NCBI GenBank assembly: GCA_024742735.1
Contig: JANSXV010000002.1
Location: 496,001 to 560,000 of the forward strand
Direction of reading: 5' to 3'
DNA from: Alphaproteobacteria bacterium
GTDB lineage: Bacteria > Pseudomonadota > Alphaproteobacteria > Caulobacterales > Maricaulaceae
Length of the DNA stretch: 64,000 bases
Shown: piece after piece, positions 25,225-33,905 of the stretch
How the letters are laid out: each line of letters opens with the position of its first letter
Position numbering within the stretch: position 1 is the stretch's first letter
Notes under the pieces: model-generated
The model's input: only the letters and a program-made list of their open reading frames with translations
What the model was told of the DNA's origin: nothing
The model's database searches: none
Program-made: the position numbers and the translations under genes

Positions 25225-25485
25225 GCCTTAACTCAAAGCGTTGACATCGCCCTGCATCCGAAACGCACGCGCCTGCGTAGCGTTCACCATGCCCTGCGTC
25301 AGGGCCGAAGCCACGTCACCCGCCCCAATCTCGCCCCAATACGGCCCGCGCAAAGCCCCGTTCAGACCATGGGCGGGCCGTATTGAGGGGCGAAACCTGA
25401 CAGGGTGAAAGGTCCGTTAACGCGGGAAGCGCCGCAGGGGTGGCCGAAACAGGCATTGCGTTGACCGGACAGGGGAGCTGAAGAC
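25225..25485. other. Intergenic region with an inverted repeat
   Basis: 261 bp between the barrel gene and the BcsB-like gene with no convincing gene. It holds inverted arms at 25331-25349 and 25373-25393 (CCCCAATACGGCCCGC against GCGGGCCGTATTGAGGGG) with a 23-base loop and one bulge. TTGACA at about 25241 could be a -35 element but no good -10 is placed correctly. ATG 25486 has GGGGAGCTGAAG as its ribosome site. Confidence 0.6.
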
Positions 25486-27423
25486 ATGAAGACCAACCGT
25501 GAATACAAGCGCCGTTTCCCATGGTTCTCCGCCTCGCTGGGCGTGATCGCCCTTGCAAGCGTGGCGACCCTGTTCGTCTCCGGCCAGCTCAACGCCGGCC
25601 AGGGCGAATTCGGTCTCTTCGTCACGCGCATGGTCGACCGGATCACGACCGCCCAGGCCGGCTTCAATCCCGAAGGCAGCCACGCCGTGACGTTCGCCGA
25701 TGGCGGACAGAGCGACGGCCTCGTGGTCTCCGGTTTCCCCTCCTACGCCTCTGCAGACCTGTCTCTGGTGCGCGACCAGGAGCCGCGCGCCGTGCGTCTG
25801 GTGCTGCGCGGCGAGCAGGACGTCTCCTCCGAAGCCGTGACGGCTCTGCGCGTCACCGTGAACGGGCGCCGTGTGATGGAGCGCGTGCTGAGCCCGGGCC
25901 GGCGCGACTTCAACTGGGTCTTCGATCTGACTGAGGAGCTGGCCGGCGAGCCGGATGCCCGCGTGGCGTTCCAGCTGCTGGGCGATCTGCCTGAAAACAT
26001 CTGCCACAATGATCGCTCCATGGGCGCGGTCATCGCCTTCGCGCCGGAATCCGGCCTGGAGATCGAGCTCGACGGTCCGCTGACCTCTGTGCGGGACGTG
26101 CTCGCGCTGACGCCGCGCGATGTGACCATCGCCACCGCCGAAGGCGACGCCTGGTTCGAAACCGCCGTCCGCCTGGGCGCCCGCCTGACGCGTCAGGGCT
26201 ACCGGGTGACCATGGTGGATATGAACGAGGCCGCTGAAATGGCCTCGCCGGGTCTGCGCGGCCTGTTCCTGGTCGGCGCCCCGGAAAGCCTGCAGCGGGC
26301 CGGCTTCAACCCTGTGCGCGAGCGCGCCCCGGCCGGCGCCGGCCTGTGGCGGCGCGCCGGGTCGACCATGGTCGCGGTCATGGATGCTGAACGCATCGAG
26401 ACGGTGCGCTTCCTGACCAGCGAGCTGGCCTCCATCGCGCGCTCGGACTCTGTGGATGCGGTCGTGTTCGACCAGCGCAGCAATAATCGCGGCCTGGCCT
26501 CGGTGGAGCGCTTCGGCGTCGACACCTCCATCCAGCGCATCGCCGACAGCCGGGAATGGCGCTTCGATTACTCGCTGTCCCAGACGCCGGGCGGTCTGCT
26601 GCCCGAGGCCCTGGCCGTCGATCTGCGCCTGCCGGAAGGACCTGAAGGCTTCACCAACATCGCCCATGTCGAGCTGAACGGAGAGTTCATCGACTCCCGC
26701 CGCCTGCAGCCGGGCGTGGAGAACCGCTACGCCGTGGCTCTGCCGCCGGAGCGTCAGGCCGTGAGCAACGAGATCGCCGTGGTTCTGCAGCGTCACCGCG
26801 ATGACGGCGGCTGTGAAATCAGCCAGCAGCGCTATCCGGTGCAGCTGACGGCCGACAGCGGCCTGGTCTTCGCCCGCGGCGCCGGGGCGGCCGGCTTCAC
26901 CGCCCTGCCGACAGCCTTCGCCGAGGGCGTGATGGTGCGCGCGCCGGAAGGTCTGAGCGGACCGGGGCGCCTGATCGCCGCGCGCGTTGCAGCCGAGGCT
27001 GTGGCCCAGTTCGTGCCCGTGGATGCGCCGCTGCGCTTTGACTTCGTGATGAGTGAGAATGGCGAGTCCGGTCCTGTGGACGGTCCCTTCCTGGCTGTGA
27101 ACACCCAGCCGGTCAACGCCAGCGCGGCTCTGCGCGTCTATGCCGACCGACTGGTCATGGACAGCCGGGGCGGCCAGGGCGCGGATGTGCGCGCGCTGTC
27201 GGATCTGGCTCTGGTCCAGACCGGACGCGCCCGGCTCAATCCCGGCGCGCCGGAGGATCAGGCGCGCTTTGCGTCCGGCCTCATCGTCCATGCGATCGAC
27301 TCCGCGCCCTCGCTCGCCGGAGCCCGCTTCGGACGGGACTTCGTGGCCATTGTCCACGCGGATGGCCAGTCGGTGACGCCGGCGACGGCCTCGCTGGACG
27401 GGCTTGACCGGGCGCTGCCGTAA
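25486..27423 (+). CDS. BcsB-like periplasmic protein of the polysaccharide synthase
   Basis: 645 residues with an N-terminal membrane anchor or signal (ASLGVIALASVATLFVSG). The body resembles BcsB, with jelly-roll-like carbohydrate domains (LRVTVNGRRVMERVLSPG, VELNGEFIDSRRLQPG) and paired cysteines (ENICHN and GGCEIS). BcsB guides the nascent glycan through the periplasm and activates the synthase. Unlike BcsB there is no C-terminal membrane helix, so the N-terminal segment would have to anchor it. It is encoded divergently from the GT2 synthase, not in one operon as bcsA-bcsB usually are. Similarity is moderate and the polymer unknown. Confidence 0.72.
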   Translation: MKTNREYKRRFPWFSASLGVIALASVATLFVSGQLNAGQGEFGLFVTRMVDRITTAQAGFNPEGSHAVTFADGGQSDGLVVSGFPSYASADLSLVRDQEPRAVRLVLRGEQDVSSEAVTALRVTVNGRRVMERVLSPGRRDFNWVFDLTEELAGEPDARVAFQLLGDLPENICHNDRSMGAVIAFAPESGLEIELDGPLTSVRDVLALTPRDVTIATAEGDAWFETAVRLGARLTRQGYRVTMVDMNEAAEMASPGLRGLFLVGAPESLQRAGFNPVRERAPAGAGLWRRAGSTMVAVMDAERIETVRFLTSELASIARSDSVDAVVFDQRSNNRGLASVERFGVDTSIQRIADSREWRFDYSLSQTPGGLLPEALAVDLRLPEGPEGFTNIAHVELNGEFIDSRRLQPGVENRYAVALPPERQAVSNEIAVVLQRHRDDGGCEISQQRYPVQLTADSGLVFARGAGAAGFTALPTAFAEGVMVRAPEGLSGPGRLIAARVAAEAVAQFVPVDAPLRFDFVMSENGESGPVDGPFLAVNTQPVNASAALRVYADRLVMDSRGGQGADVRALSDLALVQTGRARLNPGAPEDQARFASGLIVHAIDSAPSLAGARFGRDFVAIVHADGQSVTPATASLDGLDRALP

Positions 27424-27502
27424 ATCCCTGCGCTTTCACCGGGTGTTAACGCTTTTGCAAGGCCCGGCGTATGACCTCTTGAAGAGGTTAAGGAACAGGG
27501 AC

Positions 27503-27523
27503 GGCCTGGTGATTCGCCAGGCC
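27503..27523 (+). promoter_or_regulatory. Hairpin just upstream of the acidic-protein gene
   Basis: GGCCTGG-TGATTCG-CCAGGCC forms a perfect 7-bp stem that ends eight bases before ATG 27532. No ribosome binding sequence is visible between the stem and the start, so the hairpin may affect translation of the next gene or mark the end of the BcsB-like transcript. No T-run follows. Confidence 0.5.
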
Positions 27524-27531
27524 CGCACGCC

Positions 27532-28539
27532 ATGCAGCAGGTCAACCAGGACGCCGTTACGGCGGAGCAAGGCGAAACCGCCTTCATTCTGCAGCTGCGT
27601 CCCGCCATCCCCCCCGGCGCGGATCCTGCGGTGCTGAGCACGCAGATCGACCAGTTCGTGCGGCTGTATCTGGGCGCATGCACGCTGGATGAAGCGCGCT
27701 TTGCCCAGCTGGAGGCGCTGACCTGGGCGATCAGCGCATCGCCCGGGGCTGCGGGCGCTGTCGAGGAGATCCGCGCGGATCTGGCCGAGACCCTGTTCGG
27801 CGCCGCCGGCGGCGATCATGTCCGGCTTGTGCGCGAGGACGATCATGACGCCGAGCCGGACGCTCCCGAAGTCGCCGAGCCGGGCCCGGTTGAGGACCCC
27901 TTCGCCGGATGGGAGCCCGCCAATTCGTCCGCCGCGACCCGTGCGGCCATGGAGGGCTCCTCGGACGTTCTGGACCTGGACGCGCCCGATCTTGATATCG
28001 TGGATGCAGACATTCTGGAGGTGGACGCCTGGTCGGTGGACACTTCCGTCACGGCGCCGCCTGACGATGACGTGTTCGATATCGAGTCCGGCTTCGAGAC
28101 TGAAGCCGAGCCGGCTGAGCCCAGCTTCGACACGCTGACCGAAGCGCCCGAGCGCTCGGGTCAGACCAACGGCGACATCGCCGCCGAGCTCGCCGCGTTC
28201 CGTGCGGAGATGCGTGAAATCGCCGCCGGCATTCCGGCGGACGCCGGCTCAGGCGCGCTGGATCAGTTCCGCGCCGAGCTGGACTCCATCACCGGCGCGC
28301 TGGGCCAGCGTGTCGACGGCGCCGCCCAACGGATCGAATCCGCTGCGGACCGTGTCGCCGACACGGTCGCCTGCCTTCCTGACGCCGAACGCATGGCCGG
28401 CGCGGTGGAGCGGGCCGAAGCCAGCGCCCAGCTCATGGAATCAAGCGTGCGCGAGGCCGTCGAGGCGCTCACCGCCGCCTTGAAGGCCATGAACGGAGCC
28501 GCCCCCGGTGGGGAAAGCCAAGCGGATTTCGGGGCTTAG
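27532..28539 (+). CDS. Acidic protein of unknown function
   Basis: 335 residues, no signal peptide and no membrane segment. Residues 1-105 look globular; residues about 110-210 are very acidic and low in complexity (many D, E, A, P); residues 215-325 are predicted helical and may form a coiled coil (AAELAAFRAEMREIAAGI, GQRVDGAAQRIESAADRVAD). It follows the BcsB-like gene by 108 bp in the same direction and may belong to the same locus, perhaps as a cytoplasmic scaffold. I do not recognise a family. Codon use matches its neighbours. Confidence 0.6.
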   Translation: MQQVNQDAVTAEQGETAFILQLRPAIPPGADPAVLSTQIDQFVRLYLGACTLDEARFAQLEALTWAISASPGAAGAVEEIRADLAETLFGAAGGDHVRLVREDDHDAEPDAPEVAEPGPVEDPFAGWEPANSSAATRAAMEGSSDVLDLDAPDLDIVDADILEVDAWSVDTSVTAPPDDDVFDIESGFETEAEPAEPSFDTLTEAPERSGQTNGDIAAELAAFRAEMREIAAGIPADAGSGALDQFRAELDSITGALGQRVDGAAQRIESAADRVADTVACLPDAERMAGAVERAEASAQLMESSVREAVEALTAALKAMNGAAPGGESQADFGA

Positions 28540-28620
28540 GCCGCCTGGTCGCTTTTTGCTATTCATGACAGAACGGTAATGTTAGCGTTCTCCTCAACAA
28601 TAAGGCTTGGGGAGGCCGTC

Positions 28621-28824
28621 ATGCGTTTTTTAACTGGGTTCGCTGCGATAGGTTTGCTGGCCGGAACATATCTTGTGTGTCCGGCGGCGCTTCGCACCAG
28701 CATCAACGACACGCTGACACCGGATGCGCAGACGCTTGTGGAGGTGCGCGAAGGCATCGATGCGATCATGCGCCATCTGGACGGCCCGGGCGACATGGGC
28801 CCGGACGCACCCGTTCGTTCATAG
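28621..28824 (+). CDS. Small membrane or secreted protein, unknown function
   Basis: 67 residues: one hydrophobic N-terminal segment (FLTGFAAIGLLAGTYLVC) and a short polar tail with an amphipathic helix (LVEVREGIDAIMRHL). ATG 28621 follows GGGGAGG at a good distance; the in-frame ATG at 28579 lacks such a site. It could be a one-pass membrane peptide linked to the polysaccharide genes. No family is recognised. Confidence 0.55.
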   Translation: MRFLTGFAAIGLLAGTYLVCPAALRTSINDTLTPDAQTLVEVREGIDAIMRHLDGPGDMGPDAPVRS

Positions 28825-28841
28825 TCACCTTGGTGATCTGA

Positions 28842-29639
28842 TCACGCGTCCCGCTTCGGCGGACGTGGAATGAAGCTGGAGGTTCGCGCCACATAGGCGT
28901 CGTAGCCCTTGCGCCGCTTCTTCAGTCCGCTTTCCAGCAAGGGCGCGCCGGACCAGCGCGTCAGGGTGAAGGTCAGGAAGATCGGCCCCACAACGGCGAA
29001 GAGGCCGGGGACCGTCTCCGCGCCGATCAACCAGATCCCCCACCAGGTCGCCGCTTCACCGAAATAATTCGGATGGCGCGACCAGGCCCACAGCCCCTTG
29101 TCCATCACCTGTCCGGCATTGGCGGGATCGTGCTTGAACGCGGCGAGCTGGGCGTCGGCGACCGTCTCATAGACGAGCCCGAAGATCGCAAGCGTGATCC
29201 CGGCCCAGGCCACCGGTCCGAATCCGGCCTGGGCTGAGACCTGCCCGAGCTGAGCGGGCAGGGCCGTGACCCACAGCAGGAGCGCCTGGGGCAGGAAGAC
29301 GAACAGCGCCGTCGTCTTCCAGAACGGCCAGGAGCGTTTCTCCCGCGCGCTCGCCAGCAGGGCTTCATAGCGTGGATCAGCCCCTTCGCGCCGCCAGCGC
29401 AGGAACAGGTGAAAGCCCAGGCGCAGACCCCAGACCGTCACCAGCCCCGTAATCACCAGCTGGCGCGTCTCCCAGCCGTCGGCCAGCGCGAAGCTGGACA
29501 GCGCCATCACCGTGATGCCGAACGCCCAGAATGCGTCCACGAAGCTGGGATCGCGGGTCATCTGGGCGATCACCCAGAGCCCCGCGAACAGCGCCACGGC
29601 GATGGCCAGATTGGCGGCAAGGAGGGAGACAGGATCCAT
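28842..29639 (-). CDS. DUF1295 membrane protein (steroid 5-alpha-reductase-like fold)
   Basis: 265 residues with six or seven membrane segments. The C-terminal WAWSRHPNYFGE motif marks the DUF1295/isoprenylcysteine methyltransferase-like superfamily, in which the Arg-His-Pro-Asn-Tyr segment helps bind NADPH or SAM. The first segments (FVDAFWAFGITVMALSSF) also fit DUF1295. Reactions reported for the superfamily include reduction of steroid double bonds and methyl transfer; which applies here is not known. It stands alone between the polysaccharide and sulfide loci. Confidence 0.85.
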   Translation of the reverse strand: MDPVSLLAANLAIAVALFAGLWVIAQMTRDPSFVDAFWAFGITVMALSSFALADGWETRQLVITGLVTVWGLRLGFHLFLRWRREGADPRYEALLASAREKRSWPFWKTTALFVFLPQALLLWVTALPAQLGQVSAQAGFGPVAWAGITLAIFGLVYETVADAQLAAFKHDPANAGQVMDKGLWAWSRHPNYFGEAATWWGIWLIGAETVPGLFAVVGPIFLTFTLTRWSGAPLLESGLKKRRKGYDAYVARTSSFIPRPPKRDA

Positions 29640-29713
29640 AAAAGGCCTTCGGGCTCAGTCTGACGTACAACGGATACTGAGACTTAGACCATGGGCGCGG
29701 CCCTGTCGCGCCT

Positions 29714-30151
29714 TCAGGCCGTCTTCGGCGCCAGGCGCTGGGCGATCAGCCAGCGCCAGGCGAGAATGCCGGTCACCATTGCGATGAGGAAGATGAAGAC
29801 CTCGCTTCGCCCCAGCGCCGCGGCGCTGATGGCCGGTCCCGGGCAGAAGCCCGCCAGCCCCCAGCCTGCGCCGAACATCGCTGCGCCGCTGATCAGGCGC
29901 GGGTCGATATCGGTTGCAGCCGGCCACTGGAATTTCGCTTCGAACAGGGGATGGCCCATGGCCCGGACCAGGCGATACCCGATCCCGGTGACGACCAGCG
30001 CAGACCCCATGACGAAGGCGAGGCTGGGGTCCCATGTTCCGGCGACGTCCAGGAAGTTCTGCACCTTGGCCGGATTGATCATGCCGGAGATGACAAGGCC
30101 GAGCCCGAAGATCAGGCCGGCGGCGAAGCTTGACGCGATGCGTGCGATCAT
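29714..30151 (-). CDS. YeeE/YedE family membrane protein (PmpB-like, DUF6691)
   Basis: 145 residues with four membrane segments. The FAAGLIFGLGLVISGMINPAKV and GAGWGLAGFCPGPA stretches carry the conserved cysteine and GxxxGFCPGPA-type motif of half-size YeeE/YedE proteins, thought to move sulfur compounds such as thiosulfate across the inner membrane. It pairs with the gene 9 bp upstream, whose protein supplies the other half. The location beside a sulfide-responsive regulator and SQR supports a sulfur role. Confidence 0.9.
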   Translation of the reverse strand: MIARIASSFAAGLIFGLGLVISGMINPAKVQNFLDVAGTWDPSLAFVMGSALVVTGIGYRLVRAMGHPLFEAKFQWPAATDIDPRLISGAAMFGAGWGLAGFCPGPAISAAALGRSEVFIFLIAMVTGILAWRWLIAQRLAPKTA

Positions 30152-30160
30152 GACGACCTC

Positions 30161-30586
30161 CTAAACGACGTGCCGGATGACGAAGACGGCCGCCGCGCCG
30201 GCCGCCATGAAGGTGAGGGTCGCCACGATCCCCCGGGCGGAGAAGCGTGAGATTCCGCACACGCCGTGCCCGGAGGTGCAGCCCGAACCCAGCTGGGTCC
30301 CGATCCCAACCAGAAGACCCGCCGCGATCAGAAGCCCGGTCGTGGCCGGGATCTGGACCTCGATGCGCGGTCCGAACGCCATGTAGGCGAGCGGGGCGAT
30401 GACGAGGCCTGCGATGAAGGCCGCCCGCCAGGCGCGGTCGGCGACGCCTGGGCCGATCAGGCCTCCGGCGATGCCGGAAATCCCCGCGATGCGACCGTTC
30501 GCCGCCATGAGAATGACGGCGGACAGCCCGATCAGGCCGCCGCCGATGAGCGCCGAAACCGGCGTGAAATCAGTTGTGTAATCCAT
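30161..30586 (-). CDS. YeeE/YedE family membrane protein (PmpA-like)
   Basis: 141 residues with four membrane segments and the GTQLGSGCTSGHGVCGISRF motif, whose two cysteines are the hallmark of YeeE/YedE sulfur transporters. The start at 30586 (MDYTTDFTPVSAL) is preferred over an arginine-rich extension to 30631. Together with the downstream half it probably makes one transporter. It is divergent from the ArsR-type regulator, with which it shares a 213-bp control region. Confidence 0.9.
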   Translation of the reverse strand: MDYTTDFTPVSALIGGGLIGLSAVILMAANGRIAGISGIAGGLIGPGVADRAWRAAFIAGLVIAPLAYMAFGPRIEVQIPATTGLLIAAGLLVGIGTQLGSGCTSGHGVCGISRFSARGIVATLTFMAAGAAAVFVIRHVV

Positions 30587-30700
30587 GGTTCCAGGTCGTC
30601 TCCTGCGTGTGACCGAGCGCCGCATGCGCACTTTGTCCTATGGCGAGTGGGGATATTTTGAGTTTTCCTCACCGGCGAAGGGGTTGCATTCCGGCCTTTC

Positions 30701-30726
30701 AATTATCAATTATCGAAAGTGATAAA
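30701..30726. promoter_or_regulatory. Putative BigR/SqrR-type operator and promoter region
   Basis: An AT-rich island in GC-rich DNA. It has a tandem AATTATC-AATTATC (30701-30714) and inverted arms TTATC-GAAAGT-GATAA (30710-30725). It lies between the divergent YeeE/YedE gene and the ArsR-type regulator gene, where a thiol-sensing repressor would be expected to bind and control both units. Confidence 0.55.
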
Positions 30727-30799
30727 TGATGAGCCGGAAATCAAGCCCCGAATGACCGGGCGGCTGAAACCCCGGCGCCGAACCAAGGAGGAGGCCGCC

Positions 30800-31141
30800 A
30801 TGGACGGCCAGATCAATCTGGAGGAGCTGCGCGAGCGCGCCGGCGAGGTGTCCGGGCTCCTCAAGCTCATGGCCAACCCCAGCCGCCTGCTCGTCGCGTG
30901 CGAGCTCATGGAGGGCGAGCGTTCGGTCTCCGAGATCGAGGCGCGCACCGGCGTACGCCAGCCCAACCTGTCCCGCGACCTCGCCCGGCTGCGCGCCGAA
31001 GGCCTTGTGACCACGCGCCGGGAGTCCAAGCAGGTCTTCTACTCCCTCGCCGATACCCGCATCCAGGCGCTGATGGAGGCCCTGTGCGCGGCCTTCGGCG
31101 CCGATCTGAAATCCCCTGAGCTGCAGGAGCAACACTCATGA
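30800..31141 (+). CDS. ArsR/SmtB-family sulfide/persulfide-responsive repressor (BigR/SqrR-like)
   Basis: 113 residues with a winged-helix DNA-binding domain (GERSVSEIEARTGVRQPNLS is the recognition region). Two cysteines, Cys34 in the second helix region and Cys96 in the last helix, are placed like the pair that forms a di- to tetrasulfide bridge in BigR and SqrR. ATG 30800 has AAGGAGG upstream; the longer frame from 30719 would start inside the operator. The gene overlaps the dioxygenase gene by ATGA. It probably represses the sulfide operon until reactive sulfur species appear. Confidence 0.9.
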   Translation: MDGQINLEELRERAGEVSGLLKLMANPSRLLVACELMEGERSVSEIEARTGVRQPNLSRDLARLRAEGLVTTRRESKQVFYSLADTRIQALMEALCAAFGADLKSPELQEQHS

Positions 31142-32007
31142 CCCAGACACCCGACGTGAAGATGTTCTTCGACGAACCGACCTTCACCTTCAGCTATGTC
31201 GTGTCCGATCCGGCCACGAAAAAGGCCGCCATCGTGGACTCGGTGCTCAATTATGATCCCAAGTCCGGGCGCACCTCCAAGGAGGGCGCCGACGCGATCA
31301 TCGCCTTCATCCGCGAGCAGGGCCTGGAGGTGCAGTGGATCCTGGAGACCCACGTGCACGCCGACCACCTGTCGGCTGCGCCCTATCTCAAGGAGCAGGT
31401 GGGCGGAACGCTCGCCATCGGCTCGAACATCAAGACCGTGCAGGACGTGTTCGGAAAGGTGTTCAACGCCGGGACCGAGTTCGCCCGCGACGGCTCCCAG
31501 TTCGACCACCTGTTCGAGGACGGCGAGCAGTTCGCGCTGGGCTCGATCCAGGCCCGCGCCATCCACACGCCCGGCCATACCCCGGCCTGCATGACGTATC
31601 TGATCGGCGATGCCGGGTTTGTCGGCGACACGATCTTCATGCCTGACTTCGGCACGGCGCGCTGCGACTTCCCGGGCGGGGACGCGCGCACGCTGTACCA
31701 GTCCATCCAGAAGATCTTCGCCCTGCCCGACGAGACGCGCCTGTTCATGTGCCATGACTACAAGGCGCCGGGCCGGGACGAGTTCGCCCACCTGACCACC
31801 GTGGGCGAGGAAAAGGCGAAGAATATTCACGTGGGCGCCGGCAGGAGCGAGGACGATTTCGTCAAGATGCGCACCGAGCGCGACGCGACGCTGGACATGC
31901 CCGTCCTGATCCTGCCGAGCGTTCAGGTGAACATGCGCGCCGGCCACCTGCCGCCCAGGGAAGGCAATGGCGTCAGCTATCTGAAAATCCCGCTCGACGC
32001 GCTTTGA
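31138..32007 (+). CDS. Metallo-beta-lactamase-fold persulfide dioxygenase (ETHE1/Blh-like)
   Basis: 289 residues. The metal site starts with THVHADH (His72, His74, Asp76, His77) and continues with TPGHTPACM and FVGDTIF. The non-heme iron sulfur dioxygenases of this type oxidise glutathione persulfide to sulfite. The DUF442 domain that is fused to some Blh proteins is missing here but appears on the next gene. It is co-translated with the regulator (4-bp overlap). Cytoplasmic; no signal peptide. Confidence 0.9.
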   Translation: MTQTPDVKMFFDEPTFTFSYVVSDPATKKAAIVDSVLNYDPKSGRTSKEGADAIIAFIREQGLEVQWILETHVHADHLSAAPYLKEQVGGTLAIGSNIKTVQDVFGKVFNAGTEFARDGSQFDHLFEDGEQFALGSIQARAIHTPGHTPACMTYLIGDAGFVGDTIFMPDFGTARCDFPGGDARTLYQSIQKIFALPDETRLFMCHDYKAPGRDEFAHLTTVGEEKAKNIHVGAGRSEDDFVKMRTERDATLDMPVLILPSVQVNMRAGHLPPREGNGVSYLKIPLDAL

Positions 32008-32088
32008 TCTGACGCCGAACCCAAGCGCCGGGCGGCTCGACCCGCCTGGCGCCGCACCCATAAAAGACCCGTCCGGGGAGGACTCGCC

Positions 32089-33843
32089 ATGGACCTGAAA
32101 CGCATCTCGCCCTTCTTCACCGCCAGCCCCCAGCTCAGCCCCGCCGACGTGGGCGCAGCGGCGAGCCTGGGGTTCAGGGCGATCGTCAACAACCGCCCCG
32201 ACGGCGAAGGCGACGATCAGCCGAAGTCTGAGGAGATCGAAGCCGCGGCCCGGGCCCATGGCCTCGACTACCGTCACATCCCGGTCGTGGGCGGCCAGAT
32301 CTCCGACGCGGACATCGCCGCCTTCCAGACGGCGATGGAGGAGGTGACCGGCCCGGTTCTGGCCTTCTGCCGGACGGGGACGCGCTCGACCACGCTGTGG
32401 GCGCTGAGCGAAGCCCGCCACATGTCCGCAGACGCCCTGATCAAGGCGGCGGGCGAGGCCGGCTATGACCTGTCCGGCCTGCGCGCGAGGCTCGAGTCCC
32501 GCCTGGCGGCTCGAACGGGCGCCGGGGCGTCTGAAACGCCGGCGGCGCCGGAGCGCAAGTTCGACGTGGTCGTCGTCGGCGGCGGCGCGGCGGGAATCAG
32601 CGCCGCGGCGAGCCTGCTGAACCGGCGGCCTTCGGCGAACATCGCCATCGTGGAGCCGCGCGAGGATCACTTCTACCAGCCCGGCTGGACCCTGGTCGGC
32701 GGCGGGGTGTTCGACCGCAAGGACACGCGCCGGCCCATGGCTGAACTCATGCCGGAAAAGGCGACCTGGATCCGTGCAGCGGCCTCGGGTTTCGATCCCG
32801 AGCATCGCGCGGTCATCCTGGAGGACGGGACGCGCCTGTCCTATGACGTGCTGATCGCCGCGCCGGGCATCAAGCTGGACATCGACCAGATCGACGGCCT
32901 GCGCGCGTCTCTGGGTCATAACGGCGTGACGTCGAACTATCTGTTCGATCTCGCGCCCTATACCTGGGACCTGGTTCAGGCCACGCGCTCGGGAACCGCG
33001 CTGTTCACCCAGCCGCCCATGCCCATCAAGTGCGCCGGCGCGCCGCAGAAGGCCATGTACCTGTCCTGCGACGCCTGGCGGCGAAAGGGCGTGCTGTCCG
33101 GCATCGACGTGCAGTTCCACAACGCAGGCCCGGTCCTGTTCGGCGTGCCCGACTATGTGCCCGCCCTCATGGAGTATGTGGAGCGCTACGGGATCGATCT
33201 GAATTTCGGGTCGAAGCTTGTCGCGGTGGACGCCGACAGCCGCACGGCGGTGTTTGAACAGGCCGGCGAGGACGGTCCGGTGCGCGTAGAGCGCAGCTTC
33301 GACATGATCCATGTCACACCGCCCCAGACTGCGCCGGACTTCGTGCGCAACTCGCCTTTGGCGAACGAGGCGGGCTGGATCGACGTCTCTCCGGAGACCC
33401 TGCAGCATGTGAAGTATGGCAATGTCTTCGCCCTGGGCGACGCCTGCTCGGCGCCGAACGCCAAAACCGCTGCGGCGGTGCGCGCCCAGGCGCCGGTCGT
33501 GGCCGAGAACGTCGCGCGCGTGCTCGACGGCAAAGCGGCGCGGGCGGTGTATAACGGCTACGGCTCCTGCCCGCTCACCGTGGAGCGCGGCAAGATCGTG
33601 CTGGCCGAATTCGGCTATGGCGGCAAGCTGCTGCCGACCTTCCCCGACTGGCTGGTGGACGGCAGGAAGCCCACCCGCGTGGCCTGGTTCCTGAAGGAGA
33701 AGATGCTCCCCGGGATCTATTTCGACGCCATGCTCCAGGGCAAGGAGTGGCTCATGAATGTCGACTTCCTCGACCATGACCCGACGCCGCGCGACGCCCC
33801 GGAGGCGTGCGGGGAGCAGGCCAAGGCCGGCAAGGCGGCGTGA
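32089..33843 (+). CDS. DUF442 phosphatase-like/rhodanese-like domain fused to sulfide:quinone oxidoreductase
   Basis: 584 residues in two parts. Residues 1-140 are a DUF442 domain with the active-site-like CRTGTRS (Cys94). After a short linker, residues 158-584 are an FAD-dependent sulfide:quinone oxidoreductase: VVVVGGGAAGIS at the N-terminus, redox Cys315 in PIKCAGAPQK, Cys453 in GDACSAPNAKT, and a C-terminal segment rich in aromatic and basic residues. SQR oxidises sulfide to persulfide and passes electrons to quinone; the DUF442 part may accept or transfer sulfur. The fusion puts on one chain what Blh and SQR share elsewhere. Confidence 0.9.
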   Translation: MDLKRISPFFTASPQLSPADVGAAASLGFRAIVNNRPDGEGDDQPKSEEIEAAARAHGLDYRHIPVVGGQISDADIAAFQTAMEEVTGPVLAFCRTGTRSTTLWALSEARHMSADALIKAAGEAGYDLSGLRARLESRLAARTGAGASETPAAPERKFDVVVVGGGAAGISAAASLLNRRPSANIAIVEPREDHFYQPGWTLVGGGVFDRKDTRRPMAELMPEKATWIRAAASGFDPEHRAVILEDGTRLSYDVLIAAPGIKLDIDQIDGLRASLGHNGVTSNYLFDLAPYTWDLVQATRSGTALFTQPPMPIKCAGAPQKAMYLSCDAWRRKGVLSGIDVQFHNAGPVLFGVPDYVPALMEYVERYGIDLNFGSKLVAVDADSRTAVFEQAGEDGPVRVERSFDMIHVTPPQTAPDFVRNSPLANEAGWIDVSPETLQHVKYGNVFALGDACSAPNAKTAAAVRAQAPVVAENVARVLDGKAARAVYNGYGSCPLTVERGKIVLAEFGYGGKLLPTFPDWLVDGRKPTRVAWFLKEKMLPGIYFDAMLQGKEWLMNVDFLDHDPTPRDAPEACGEQAKAGKAA

Positions 33844-33905
33844 TCAACAATGCAGAAAGGCGAACGCCCCGACTGTGCCGGTTCCTCGAATGAAGTCTTG
33901 ATACT

